Positions 49,994-62,661 of a stretch of 64,000 bases of DNA are shown here, piece by piece (within the stretch, counting starts at the first letter, position 1; every line of letters starts with the position of its first letter). The DNA lies in contig OZ026622.1 of the NCBI GenBank assembly GCA_964020975.1, positions 85,710,699-85,774,698 on the forward strand, in the 5' to 3' direction. The notes beneath the pieces were generated by a model that was not told where the DNA came from, ran no database searches, and was given only the letters and a program-made list of their open reading frames with translations. Origin of the DNA: Hermodice carunculata (taxonomy: Eukaryota > Annelida > Polychaeta > Eunicida > Amphinomidae). Position numbers and translations under genes: made by a program.

Positions 49994-50984
49994 TATCCCC
50001 CGCCCACAGTAATCATGGACAGATGGACGGACGGACGGACACACGGACGGTGCCCATTACCATATCCCCTCTAAGGTCTACCCACCATAAAAAAAATCAA
50101 AGGGCTGGCATCAATAATTTAGAAGATATGGCCCGGACAAAATTTGTATTGTATCTTGAGCTTGCTTAATGAAGTTTGTTAATTAATTAATTAATTAATG
50201 GAAGTAATTAGCCACAGAAAACAATGCATATGCACACCTACTACGTAAGGTCTACACACCATAAAAAATTCAAAGGGCTAGCATTAATAGTTTAGAAGAT
50301 ATGGCCCGGACAAAATTTGTCTTGCTTAACGAACTTTGTTAATTACTTAATGCAAGTAATTAGCCACACAAAACAATGCCTATGCACACCTACTACCTAT
50401 GGTCTATCTACCACAAAAAATTCAAAGGGCTAGCATTAATAGTTTAGAAGATATGGCCCGGACAAAATTTGTCTTGCTTAACGAATTTTGTTAAATAATT
50501 AATTAATGCAAGTAATTAGCCACACAAAACAATGCCTATGCACAGCTACTACCTAAGGTCTACCCACCATAAAAAATTGAAGAGGTAGCATTAATATAGG
50601 GAAGATATGTGCCGGACAAAATTTGTTTCTGTATATTTACATATCGTGGTGACCCAAATATTTGACCTAGTGACCTAGTTTTGCTTTACGACACTTTCTT
50701 AGACTAGGCTTCACATTTGTGTAACATTTCATGACTCTAAGTAAAAGGACAAAAAAGTTATGGCCCGGACAAGATTTTTCATACATATGTATTCTGTGAC
50801 CCAGATATTTGACTTAGTGACCTACTTTTGACACACCATACACCTCTATCCTAGGAAGTACAAACACATTAAATTTGGTAGCTGTGGGTGTTATGGTGTT
50901 GGAAATATGGCCCGGAGAAGCTTCGGACGGACAGACGGACGAGGTGCAAACCTATAGTCCCCCACCAAGTGGGCGGGGGACTAA
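49994..50984. mobile_element. hairpin-ended element with 150-175 bp tandem core
   Basis: The left end is TATCCCCCGCCCACAG. The right-end hairpin is AGTCCCCCACCAAGTGGG and CGGGGGACT (50956-50981), followed by CTAA. The left matches the inverse of the right. The core has four units (starting about 50071, 50245, 50397, 50552) with AGAAGATATGGCCCGGACAA. (GGAC)n lies near the left end, and GACCTAGTGACCTAG phrases near the right. HINE-like architecture. Confidence 0.65.
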
Positions 50985-52704
50985 TGAGCAGGGTAACTGA
51001 CCTTCTTTACCCTAACCCTTGTTGACCTAGCTGCCATGCATGTATACCAGTACTCTGATTTTAAATCATTTCAACCAATTTTTCCCTTACGTGATATTTT
51101 TCTCACCTTAATAGCATACCTTTTGCCACTATGTATAGCAAAAGGTATAAATCTAGCCTAACACACATAAATATACTTTTCCCTACTAATTAGTCTCACA
51201 TTGTACGTGACTCCATTATAAATTTTTGTTTTGTTATTGTCGATGTACCCATGCAATAACCCGAAGGTCAGTATGATCTGAGTATATTACTCAAGTGTTG
51301 GCACCACTTCAATTTGAACTGACAACTAGTGAGTGATCTGTGGACATGAAAGAAGTGTTCTGTCATAGTTACTTTGCTAAATCATGCTGCCTAAAGCATA
51401 ATTCCCCAGCCCAACCATTCATTTGTGTTCTTGTGTGCAGGGGAAACACATCTCCCTGCCAGTTACTGACCACATGCACAACATAAAAAGTTCAGCTAAC
51501 AGTCTCGAAATGGAAACTGCATTAGAGACGCAACAGTCTGTAACCCCAGCGTATTGGATCAGCTTCCAATTTGTTCAATGGAATGTAAAAACGATAATCT
51601 TTGATTCAGACCACTTTGTCTAGAAGCATACCAGCAACCAGGTCTTTCCATAAGAGAATCACTACTGATGATACGGTGAGAATGTCCTTTCCTCCTGTTG
51701 ACATAATATCTTAGTGGTTGACATAGGCTTCGTGTGAAATAATCCTCTTCCAACAACCTCCCTCTCTGCCCTGATCATGGTCACCCCTATGCAGCCTTTT
51801 TCCCACAGAGTCCACTGTGAGGGTCCTATGCTTATAGCATGGTGACTGTAGTCCATCAGTAACTTTCACCACCCACTGATGCCACAAATCTCCCTGCAGG
51901 CCAGTACAATGGATATCTTTCAAAATTTGGACTAACACGTACACTTAAGGTGATTTCCATGTTGTGTGATCCTTAATGCAATAAGTGGACAGTCCCTCCA
52001 CAGCTGTCTGTCATATTAAGCACGCTTGAGCATAATCTCCTCGTCCCAGATCTTCTGTTTTGGTCTCCCTGCTCACTCCTAATTCCTACCCCACCACAGT
52101 AAAAACATTTACCATGTTTACCTGCAGAATGCCATTTTCTACAGTATTTGCAGCCATATATTCTGTAGACAAGTTAAACGAGAGGACAACTTGCACAAAA
52201 GTACATCAGAACCATTGATTTGGTATAAAACACATTGCCCAATACATGACACACCTTCTAAACACAAGATTGCAATTCTACACAGTATCTAAAATGTTAT
52301 CAAATACCTTTGTGTCTCACTTTTTTTCTCCCCCCCCCCTTTTTTTTTTTTAATGGAGACAGGCATGGTAGTCAGAATAGTCAACAATAATGTGCAAACT
52401 TAAGCAATCAAGGTCACAAAGGTCTAAGGTCCATGTCACTTTGTGCATATCATTAATGCTGAATCTGGTGAAGATAATTTTCACGTGCTTTTAAAGTTTA
52501 TATACTATACCTGAATACCAACCCTAATTCTAGTTCATGACAAAATTCCCCGTAACATAATTTCCTTTGCATGAATTTTCACCACTTTATCTTTTTTTTC
52601 TATATCACTTTATAAAAGTTGCATATGACCTCTGAGGGGTGAAAATAAAGGTCATTGGGTACCTCATGTATTTAATTTTATCTACAGTGCTAATATATCA
52701 TACA

Positions 52705-52883
52705 TACATTGGTACCTGCTGTATGTGGCCACTCCTGTCAAGAAAAATTGGCCAGCTACAGCAGGTGACCAGTCACCACAGGTAAATTTTACAAAGAAAT
52801 TGACTTCCATGTCTGAGCCTAGTGACCACAAAAAGCAATGAGGTTGCTCACCTCAGTGGCTGCAAACAACAGGTATCACTGTA
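52705..52883. mobile_element. TACAGTGAAACC-type MITE, 179 bp, CTGCTGTATGTGG subtype
   Basis: The left end is TACATTGGTACCTGCTGTAT. The right end in reverse complement is TACAGTGATACCTGTTGTTT. The body CTGTCAAGAAAAATTGGCC and AGTCACCACAGGTAAATTTT matches 8335-8445 inverted, identifying the parent of the 53-bp minisatellite. Confidence 0.75.
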
Positions 52884-53189
52884 TAAATATATATTCATCC
52901 TATGACCATCAAAAATGAACTTCAGTGATTGGCTAAATAGCACGCGATACTCCCTTGTACCACTGATACATGCACGCGCTAACCTTTTGACGAGAATAAA
53001 AAGGCAGAAAACAGGTTGTATCATGTGAATGATGTAACGCAGCACTCATACCATGGGGAGCCTCACTTTCAAATTGAAAAAGAGCGGCCAGCAGATGATA
53101 ACCAAGACAGTAGCAAACATAGCAGATGTGGATTAGAACTCATCTGGCAGGCAATTTGTAAATTTTTCAGCGGAAAAAATTTAAGCAAA

Positions 53190-54916
53190 ATGCAGGATTA
53201 AAACTCCAGCCAATACAGAGAGGGCGAACAAAAAGGCAAGCAAAATTTTTAGGGCCTACCTCTCAGAATCTGGGGAGGACCCACAATTCGAACATTATGA
53301 TGACGCCAATTTGGACTCCATTCTCGACAAGTTTTACTTCATTCAATGCACATACAGCTAAAGGAGAACTTTACAGAATTTCAAGTATGAATAATCTGTG
53401 CCACAGTCTGAATAGACACCTTAAATCACCACCGTTAAACAGAGATTTTGATATAATCAAAGATTTGGAATTTCGTGGTACCAATGATTCTTTCAAAGCA
53501 GCTTGTCGCAGGTTGAAATCAAAAGGCAAAGGTCAAGTGAAACATCACCCAGAAATCTGCCCTGCAGATCTAACATAGATTTATGATTCGAGATACATGT
53601 CTATTGACGCACCATGTACTTTATTGAATAAAGTCCAGTTTGACATTAGATTTTATTTGTACAGAAGAGGCTCAGAAAATATGCACAGTATGACTAAATC
53701 CACATTCGAATTGAAAACTGATCCAGACAGTAAACTGCATTATATTTGTCAGCGAACTGACGAATTGAACAAGAATCATAATGAAGGAGACAATGAGGCA
53801 TACACAAGCTTCATGCCAGAAATTCCAGGAAATCCAAAATGCCCAGTGACATCTTTTTTAAAGTATATGGACCGTCTCAATCCCTTGTGCAAAAATCTGT
53901 GGTAAAATTTTGATGAAAGTGACACTGTATATTATAACAAGCCTGTTGGCATGCATACTTTAGCCAGCTTTATGAAGACACTCAGTCAATGCTGTTGTGT
54001 TTCTAAAATCTATACCAACCATTCAATACATGTAGCTGGTGCTATTATTTTCACTGAACAAAACTTTTGTGCCAAGAAAATGATGTCCGTAATGACCACA
54101 AGAGTGTCTCTTCATTGGCAGTTTACCAAACACCTCGGACAATGAGAAAATATAAATGGGCATCGCAAATGAGTGAGGCCTGGGGAATGAAACATCCTGT
54201 AAATTAAGCTTTGCCTGACTCTTCTAGATCTATGCCCTACCACAGCCACTGCTAGAGCTACTTCTCAGCTAGGCCTAGATCTAGTACCAGTGTTGACACC
54301 ACCACCTAACCAGGAGACACCAGTGCTTTCTTCAAGGCAACCCAAGTCTGTGTCACCAACATCTTGTGTATTAACGCAGTCAACACCAGTTACTTTGTCA
54401 TCTACTGTAGGCCCACAAAATAGGCCTAATGTCCTGTCATGTAGTGGCCCACAAAGCAGGCCTAATGTCCTGTCATATAGTGGCCCACAAAGCAGGCCTA
54501 ATGTCCTGTCATGTAGTAGCCCCACAAAGTAGGCCTAATGTTCTGTCATGTAGTGCCCACAAAGTAGGCCTAATGTCCTGTCATGTAGTGGCCCCACAAA
54601 GTAGGCCTAATGTCCTGTCATGTAGTGCCCACAAAGTAAGCCTAATGTCTTGTCATGTAGTCCACTTCAAAGTCCTATTAGTCCATTTCTTGAGGGGATA
54701 GATTTTAATGACATTTTCAGTGATTTTGAAACCACTGATACCAATGCAGCAAAAGCATTAATAAGGCCTATAAATATCAATACAGCCAGGGCTAAGCCTA
54801 TGCATAATCAAAACAAAACTTGTATATCAAGCAGGTGGCAAAATCAGGAAAACACCTTGCAGATGCCCTCCTTGAATGGTTGCACAACACAAAATGTGAA
54901 TATTACTGATGTATGA
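53190..54916 (+). pseudogene. Crypton transposon relic (tyrosine recombinase)
   Basis: Cryptons move with a tyrosine recombinase and lack terminal repeats. The order of segments along the plus strand follows a Crypton protein. First comes a DNA-binding N-terminus (PANTERANKKASKIFRAYLS at about 53200, then FEHYDDANLDSILDKFYF). Next is YRISSMNNLCHSLNRHLKSP at about 53380, then LLNKVQFDIRFYLYRRGSEN at about 53640 and TDELNKNHNEGD, EIPGNPKCPVTSFLKYMDRL at about 53820, and KIYTNHSIHVAG at about 54010. The C-terminal tail carries a 12-residue repeat, then FLEGIDFNDIFSDFE and NGCTTQNVNITDV at the end. The frame is interrupted several times. The catalytic HxxR appears as HSIH, and the expected nucleophile Tyr region is altered. 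An inactive fossil, moderately old. Confidence 0.85.
54412..54662 (+). repeat. 36-bp minisatellite inside the Crypton tail
   Basis: The unit is GGCCCACAAAGCAGGCCTAA then TGTCCTGTCATGTAGT. The first copies are exactly 36 bp and in frame (GPQSRPNVLSCS). Later ones are 33-36 bp and lose the frame. Seven copies. Confidence 0.92.
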
Positions 54917-55607
54917 AAATAGGCCTGTTAAGTAAAGGTGAACAAGCTATTGATCCTAGACAGTCACCTGAAGTAGGTGTACACACAATGCCATTAAACT
55001 GTGCAGGCCTAAACAATTAAAGAAAGATTGCACTCTAATACACTTTTTTGCATGTATTAATGTTTTATTTTGTTTTGGACTTGCATAGGACCCACTTCAA
55101 GATATGCATGTATTAATTACTGTTTTAGGCCTAATATAAAAGCCTAGTGGCTGACATTTCTACTGTCTTGTTTATCGCTGTCTGACATAATAAATTTATC
55201 ATTTGAAAGTTTTTCTTCATGTTTTATTTATAGTACCAGGATTCGGTCATGGATAAGCTTTAAGCAGGGATGAGAAATTTTATTTCATGTCTATCAGACA
55301 GCAATTTTTATCATTTAAGTTAAAGTCATTTAGCCCAATTCTTTACAAAAATCACTTGATTAGATAAAGTTAAACTTATCCCTGGTTAAAGTAAACCCAG
55401 GATCAGAGAAGATAAAATCACTGACCCATCTGAAAGAAACAATCACAGGATAAATTTGTCATCCCATGTTTAAAGCTGTAATATGGAAATTTATCTGTGC
55501 CATGGTAGCCATAGCACATTCATGCTGCACCTTCATGTGGTATGACTCTCACTGCATAGGTAAATCTATGTATCACGGTTTTAAACACGGTGGAACTCCT
55601 AGTACAC

Positions 55608-55610
<3 letters not shown>

Positions 55611-55670
<60 letters not shown>

Positions 55671-55678
55671 TATGTGTG
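55611..55678. repeat. (GT)n microsatellite
   Basis: About 68 bp of GT with two or three A interruptions near the right end. Confidence 0.97.
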
Positions 55679-57191
55679 GTTTTGCTTGTAAATCCATCCC
55701 CTTGCATGAATTTGCACAAGTTGCTTAAGGAATTAAATATGGCGTGGCATTCATTGTTGCCAATGTATCACAAAAGAGGCAGTAAGATCGAAGTCAGATT
55801 GCAAGCGGACAGTCATTTTAATCATACCGTCCCTGTCCCAACTGCTTTAACCATCATATTTGGGATGGTCTTGTGAGAAGACAAAGTGTCAGGTGTCATA
55901 TGTAGATGTACATACAACAGTTGCCTCCCACATCAAACCTGCTGCCCATCAATTGCCTGTACCTTATGTCCCTATTATCATGTCACCACTCAATCAAGTC
56001 AAAACCTAGTCCTTGTCTGTGCATGTGTAACATGCAAAATATACAAAACATAGACCATCAAAGACCATCTGTGGCCATTTCCCAGTGCACTGAAACTGCA
56101 TTCATTGAACATAGTCAGGCCACGCTTTGATTCCAAATTGCATTGTACTTAAATCTTCATGCCCAGACAAAATATGTGCAAACTTTTCTCATTACAATAT
56201 ATTCATATACAAAGTTTTTACCACAGCAGTAGAAACTTTGAACCAATGGAGTCAATTGCCATCAAGGGCACAGATGTGCAGACTAAAGTGAACATGTTTC
56301 GCCAGTAGACAGGTGTCATTACACATGTAAGACCATATGCAAATACTCTTTGGAGTCGTCAATCTGCTACAATATTTGGATTTCTATGCTGAGGACATGA
56401 TCATGTATATATAATGGGGAAGGGGGGTTGTATTTCTTCATGCTGTAAGAAGTCTCACAACATTATGGATTGAGTGTATGCAACAACATTGCTTAAGTAT
56501 TATTTAATATATTTTTGGGCATCTGAAAAGCAGGGATACCCGGGGATCACATGAGCACCAAAAGGCTTCCTGCGTCTATAAATTCTCTTTGTACAATTTG
56601 TGGAACCTAATTTAAATATTTCATCCTTTTTTGGGACCCATAAACTAAATACTATGAGGAAAAAATAACTATATACATCCCTGCCACATTTTTGCTGCGG
56701 TGCTGCAGCCATATTATTAACAGGGCTGGAGCTCTGATGAACTGTCATCATGTTTGTTGTCATTGTAAAGTTATTCTATCATTCCCTTTAATTCTCACCT
56801 TGACTATTCTTAACATCATAATACCACAGCAAAAAAATCATGCTTTCTTCATTTCCATGATTGCTCTTTTCGTAAGTTTCCAATTTATCTGCACCAGATA
56901 CCTGCAGCTTGCCAGAATATATATCATGACATCCAAACTCATTTGTAAAACTGCTGTTCTCAGGGAAATTCTTCAAATTTTCCTCTTCTTGTTGTGGCCT
57001 TATTAGCTATCTAGTCATCACCAACCTGTCACTCCAAATTTTTCTCCACTTTTTATCCTTCACCACAAATGTAACTTTCGGAAGGTTTACCTGTCAATGG
57101 CGATAAGATATGCACCTTTGTCCCTCTGCACAACAACTTGACCCCCCCCCCCCAAGTTCACATCAAAGTCAGCTGCACATACACGATGTAC

Positions 57192-57355
<164 letters not shown>

Positions 57356-57838
57356 ACTTGATAACAAAAACACTTTAGTTACCAAATCATCATCACGTTT
57401 ATATGCCATTTCAAACTTCACCCTTACAAAATCACACACACACAAAATAGAATGTGCATGTGCCACACAAATCATATTATTTTGTTTCTTGGCAACAAAA
57501 GGTGACTCAAAAACTAAATAAAAAAAACATAAAAATCTTGTGTCATGAAAATTGAAAGGTCCTAATCATATCACCAATCAAAACATTCATCCCTACAGTT
57601 CTTATATTTACATGAGAACAAATAAGAATCATTTTGAAATAAATTTGTTACATTAACACTGATTGGCTCCGGGACAATAGTACTAATAAAACGGCCAATT
57701 ACAGAAACAGTCACATTATAAGTCAAACACTATAATAATATGCTTCTATCATAGACACAGGGCCTTTTCTATTATTCTGATATAGCCAGACATGACATTT
57801 AGATTCCTTTTGGCTTCAGAGTAATTCTCCGAAAACAA

Positions 57839-58020
57839 ACTGTCACCCCAACTTACAAAACATGAGAAAATTTCAGCAAAGTATTTCAAATGTACCACAG
57901 TTGTTGCTTCTTAATGGAAGATCATTCTTACTGTCACCCCAACTTACAAAACATGAGAAAAATTTCAGCAAAGTATTTCAAATGTACCACAGTTGTTGGT
58001 TCTTAATGGAAGATCATTCT
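57839..58020. repeat. 91-bp direct duplication
   Basis: TGTCACCCCAACTTACAAAA ... TTAATGGAAGATCATTCTTA occurs twice in tandem with two or three differences. Recent. Confidence 0.92.
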
Positions 58021-59739
58021 TGCCTTGAACTTGAATAATTAAAATGAATCTTGCACTTGATCACAAAAGTTCCTTTTGATGCTTAATGCTACTGAAGATA
58101 AAGAAGCTCCTGAAAAATGGAAGTTTTTACCGTTAAATCACACAATCCATTATGCAAGTACTGAAACATGAAATATTCTGTGGGGGAAAAAACACCCATG
58201 CGCCAGGTATGATCTTCTTGTGAACACTGACCCACAGTACAGAATATCACCAAACTTGATACTTCTACTCACAAAACACTGTTACCAGAACCCCAGCAGC
58301 TTAGTCTATATAATACTGTGCTCATGATCCAATGGTAGCACTGACACATCACAGAACAAAGCCCAAAATATTAAACTGATGTCAATACCAAGACATAACA
58401 CAGCACCACCCAAGAAGAAACAGTTTTGTCTACAAACCCACAGTATGTTTACAGGACTGGTCACACAGACAGTGCCAGAACAACAGAACCCAAACATATC
58501 ACTTACTTAGTGTTCCTCAAGGAGCATGGAGGGCTATGTGGCAATGTATGAAAACACCAAGGCCACCAGTAAGACAACAGCGGCATAGACTCTGTGGAGA
58601 AAATATTCCCACATGTTCATCATAAAGACAACACAGAAAACACACCAGAGACCAAGATTCACCATTCATATTACATCAATACCACACATAAGTGCCACAT
58701 ATTTACGTTTTAATCGTACACAGCATCAGACCAATTTTCAGCCAGTATCTCGTGCAACTTGGGGACAAACCAACCTGTCCCCATCTCTGAGTTTAAATGC
58801 AAAAAGCACACAGTGATGTCCAGGAACATCCATCCACACAATGCAATGGTTGCTCCCTGAGATAGTTTGATATGAACATGTGTCATCTATCAGTGCACTG
58901 TGCATTGTATATACAACTCATCATGCAACACGTTCATTATGGAACTACATAAAATTGATGAAATATTCTGAATGTGCACCAACAGTAACAAACCAGTATG
59001 CAACATGTCCATTGTACAATCATGGCAAATGAACATAGTTAATATGCAAACGTTTTCATTCTGAAAGTACATGTACCATACTTAATGCAACTCATGTTCA
59101 CCATGAACTTCAAATTAGCATGATCCAAACTTGTCAATGTGTAAGTACAAACAGTTACAGTGCAACACTGTAACTATAAAACCGTCCAAGCAAAATACAC
59201 ACTCTTCACGGAATACACACAGTGCAGTATCACTAAATGTCAACATTTCTGTATTCTGTGTCAATGGTGAGTGTACAACTTGAATGTCTGTAGTTTGTTT
59301 TTTCCAACCATTGCAAAATCCACATAAAAAAGTATCTATATCAAAGTCACACATCATGATGTACATCGTCAAATAACAACGAAGGACACCTGCATATATA
59401 TATATTCCCCATTTACCCCAATCTGACTTTTTTCACAATTTTAAATCTAAACTATACCCTCCTCACATGCTTCATACCTGAACATCCACAGATTACCAGA
59501 CTATAACCATTCTGGCTTTCTCACTCCCTTGTGTGAGCAATGTGTTAGTTATTGTGTTGTTATCTTGGTCTTTCATTTAGATATTGAAGTTATATTCGCA
59601 TTTGTACACACATTGTACAAAATCTAAATAAATAAATAAAATTGGAAACAGTAAGGACCATTTACCTGCTGCAATATTTTTCACTGATTTACCATTTGAG
59701 ACAGATGCAAAAATCTCTCTTCAATTTGACAGTGATCCA

Positions 59740-60410
59740 GATGGGCACCTGTGAGAACCATACACAACTGTGAGGACCACAAGCAAGTGTGAGGATCATA
59801 GGCTATTATGTGGAGCAAAGGCAATTATGAGGACCACAGGCAATTGTGAAAACCAAATGCAGCTAGTAGGACCATGGAAAATTGTGAGGACCAAAGGCAA
59901 TTGTGATAACTACAGGCAACTGTGAAGACCACAGTCAGGCAATTGTGAAGACGGTAAAAATTATGAGGACCACAGGTAATTGTAAGGACTAAAGGCAATT
60001 ATGGGGACAATATGCCATTATGGGGACCATATCCAATTGTGAGGATCAAACATAATTGAGGACCATTGGCAATTATAAAGACAACAGGCAATTAGGAGGA
60101 CCTTAGGTAATAGTGAAATCCATAGGGAATTGTGAAGTCTGCAATTGTGAGAAGCATGGACAATCATCAGGAGCATATCCATTTATGAGGCTCATAGATG
60201 ATTATGAGGACCACAGATAATTGTGCAAACCATGAGGACTACAGGCAATTATGAGGACCAAAGTCAATTATAAGGGCAACAAGAAATTGTAAAGACCATG
60301 GGGAATTAACTATGATGACCATTGGCAACTGTGAGAACCACCGAGCATTATGAGGACCCACAGGCAATTATGAAGACCACTGGCAATTGTGAGGATCATG
60401 GGTGATCACA
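59740..60410. repeat. degenerate 20-24 bp repeat field
   Basis: About 30 copies of CAATTGTGAGGACCACAGG variants. Strongly diverged, with no constant frame. Confidence 0.88.
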
Positions 60411-60622
60411 AAGAGGTTAACATGATTATGTAATGGGGTGGGTTGACACTGTATTAGATATACAGACTGGTGATGGTTATGATGATGATGAGGCCAGATA
60501 TAAAGGGCACCACATGGAGCAAATACTTTTACAAAGATACTTCATGTTTGAAGCTAAAACTTGTCGGATTATAATTTTTTATTGTTCTCCATGAGACAGG
60601 TGTCACTCAATTTTCAGTGTCT

Positions 60623-60864
60623 TTAACCATTTCAGCACTAGGTTCTAAACCGAGCCAACAGCGTTCCTCAGCACTTATTGGCAGCAACACAGCCAAAGTG
60701 TGCCAAGGAAAGCTGTTGACTTGGATCACTCGTATCTCCTTGGGAACTCCAGACATGCTGGGACTTAAATGAAAGGTCTTTTCATGAGGAATTTGAATCT
60801 GGTATCATTATAATAATTCAGATGAGAGCGTGATTTCTCTTTTGATCAGCCCTGAAGGAGTCAA
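60623..60864. mobile_element. TTAA-type MITE, copy 12
   Basis: The left end is TTAACCATTTCAGCACTAGG. The right end in reverse complement is TTGACTCCTTCAGGGCTGAT. The hairpin GCCAACAGCGTTCCTCAGCA ... GCCAAGGAAAGCTGTTGACTT is present. Confidence 0.75.
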
Positions 60865-61341
60865 ATTGACTTTCTTTTGTTCAGGTCCCCTGGCTGCTCC
60901 TCATATACTGTCTGCACAGAAACTTAATTTGGATTTAGTTTGAATATCATAGGTGATCTCTGTAAAGGTGGAAACATGCAAGGGATGCCCTTTTGTTGTA
61001 TCCCAGTATGCTGCACAGTTATAAGCCCTTTGAAGATTGAATTATTTTCATGTAAAATTCAACAAAATTCTGGGTTTTTTTCTTTCAACTAAATGTTTAA
61101 GTCAGGCACCTACGTTTCCACAGCAAGCCACATCAACTGGAATAATGTGGCATAAATTTAAAGTTGATTCAACAACACAGCATATTCTGCTCCAAAAAGT
61201 TGCCCATCTCATAAATTATGAAATAGCTGCACACTAGATAGCATTTTATTTCAATTTACAGACTGAGATTCTTGCAAAGCACTCTGCTAATTTCTAAGCA
61301 TTTGAACTACCTGTGAAAGCTAGGCTAGTGAGAGAAGCATA

Positions 61342-61569
61342 TTAACCCTTAAAGTGCTAATTTCCAGACTGACTCAACAACATTCTTTGGTACACTTTAG
61401 GTGCTTGGACTCCAGTGCATCAAAGGATGCTGTTGACCTGGACTCTCGACCTCTGGAACTGCCAAATGTAAACCAACCTTCCTTGTACATTTGCATGAGG
61501 AATTTCAAGGTAGAAGCATTATAATTTAGAAAAGAGTGACAATTGTCATGCTAGCACTCAAGGGGTTAA
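61342..61569. mobile_element. TTAA-type MITE, copy 13
   Basis: The left end is TTAACCCTTAAAGTGCTAAT. The right end in reverse complement is TTAACCCCTTGAGTGCTAGC. The hairpin CTCAACAACATTCTTTGGTA ... ATCAAAGGATGCTGTTGACCT is diverged but paired, so base changes on the two arms have kept the stem. Confidence 0.82.
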
Positions 61570-62497
61570 GTGTTTGTACTCATTAACTGTGTGTTAACTA
61601 ACAACCACCTCCTCCAAGAAGCTGGCCCCCTGCTCCAGGTGTACATTATTAAGCCAGCAGCATTATCAGTGTGTTATACACTATGTACAAGCCTCACAGA
61701 ATCTCATTCTCTATCATGGAAGGCCCACTTACCCCCGTCCCCATGCTATATGGTAGTTGGGCAAACAGCAACTTTGGTATCTAAAACCAAAATATATGTA
61801 CTTGACCAGTTTGTGATCTGGTTTGCCGCTTCCGTCTGTCTTATCAAATGTATTGACTTGGTTTTGATAACACTTCAACTTGTATGTCTGAATGTGAAGT
61901 GGCAATCACAAGTGTGACATTGTAAATTTTACTAGGATGGTTTTATTAGAAACTGACCACGTGGCTAAAGTGTACATGTACCATGTGAGCATGGTAGAAT
62001 TACACGTGTATGAAACAGAACACCACTACATGGAAAGAAGGAATACGCACTGTCAAAGATGTCTTGGCTAAAACGGACACCTTTTTATTAAAAAAATTAT
62101 GTGTGGTACAAACAGTCACTTGCATTAGTTCATCCTAATCTCTGCTTTAATTGTCCCAAAGCAAATCATGCGTCATCATCAGATAAATAATTTCACAATT
62201 TTCTCAAAGCAAATCCTGTGTAATTATCAGGTATGCAGGATGCATAATTCAAATACAGGGAACACCTTATGATAATTAGAACCATTCCCAACAATGTACT
62301 TGTCTTTTAGTCTTGATTTAAATGTCATTGGAGAGAACGGTATGTTTAATGTGTATCCTACAGTCCACTTGGACTAATACATTATTCAACCTGGTGACCT
62401 CTTGTTTCTGACCTGTAAAAAGTGAGCACAAAAACAGTTCCTACTCTTCCCCCTGAAATAAAATAATTTTCACAATTCTCACATGCTGTCAACTTAC

Positions 62498-62661
62498 CTG
62501 TTATATCTTTTTAGCTTCTGCAGTGAATACTTGGAGTCTGTTCCTGCCTTGGACACAGGCAGACTTTCCAGGTTCGCCATTAGCAAGTTAATGGAGGACT
62601 TGAGCTCTTCAATGTACATACTTTCCATTTCTTTTACCACAAACTTGGGGTACATTCGAGT
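62498..62661 (-). CDS. CADPS: CADPS (CAPS) internal exon: linker before the C2 domain
   Basis: CAPS is a cytosolic and vesicle-associated protein that primes dense-core vesicles for Ca2+-triggered release. It works with SNAREs and PI(4,5)P2. This 164-nt exon encodes 54 codons plus two bases. It contains [17 protein letters not shown], then [14 protein letters not shown] and LQKLKRYN, which closely match from memory the segment just before the C2 domain of animal CADPS proteins. The acceptor on the minus strand is ttttattgcag, followed by ACT in phase 0. The donor is AACAG|gtaagttg, leaving two bases (phase 2). Those two bases plus the first base of the next exon make Arg and keep the frame. 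The sequence between SLPVSK and KLKR differs from vertebrates, as expected for a variable linker. It could be CADPS or the paralogue CADPS2; invertebrates normally have one gene. Identification is confident. Confidence 0.95.

Noticed and set aside
55466-55876. 136-residue frame with a Cys-Val stretch
   Set aside because: Spans the (GT)n tract. The flanking residues match no family I recognise.
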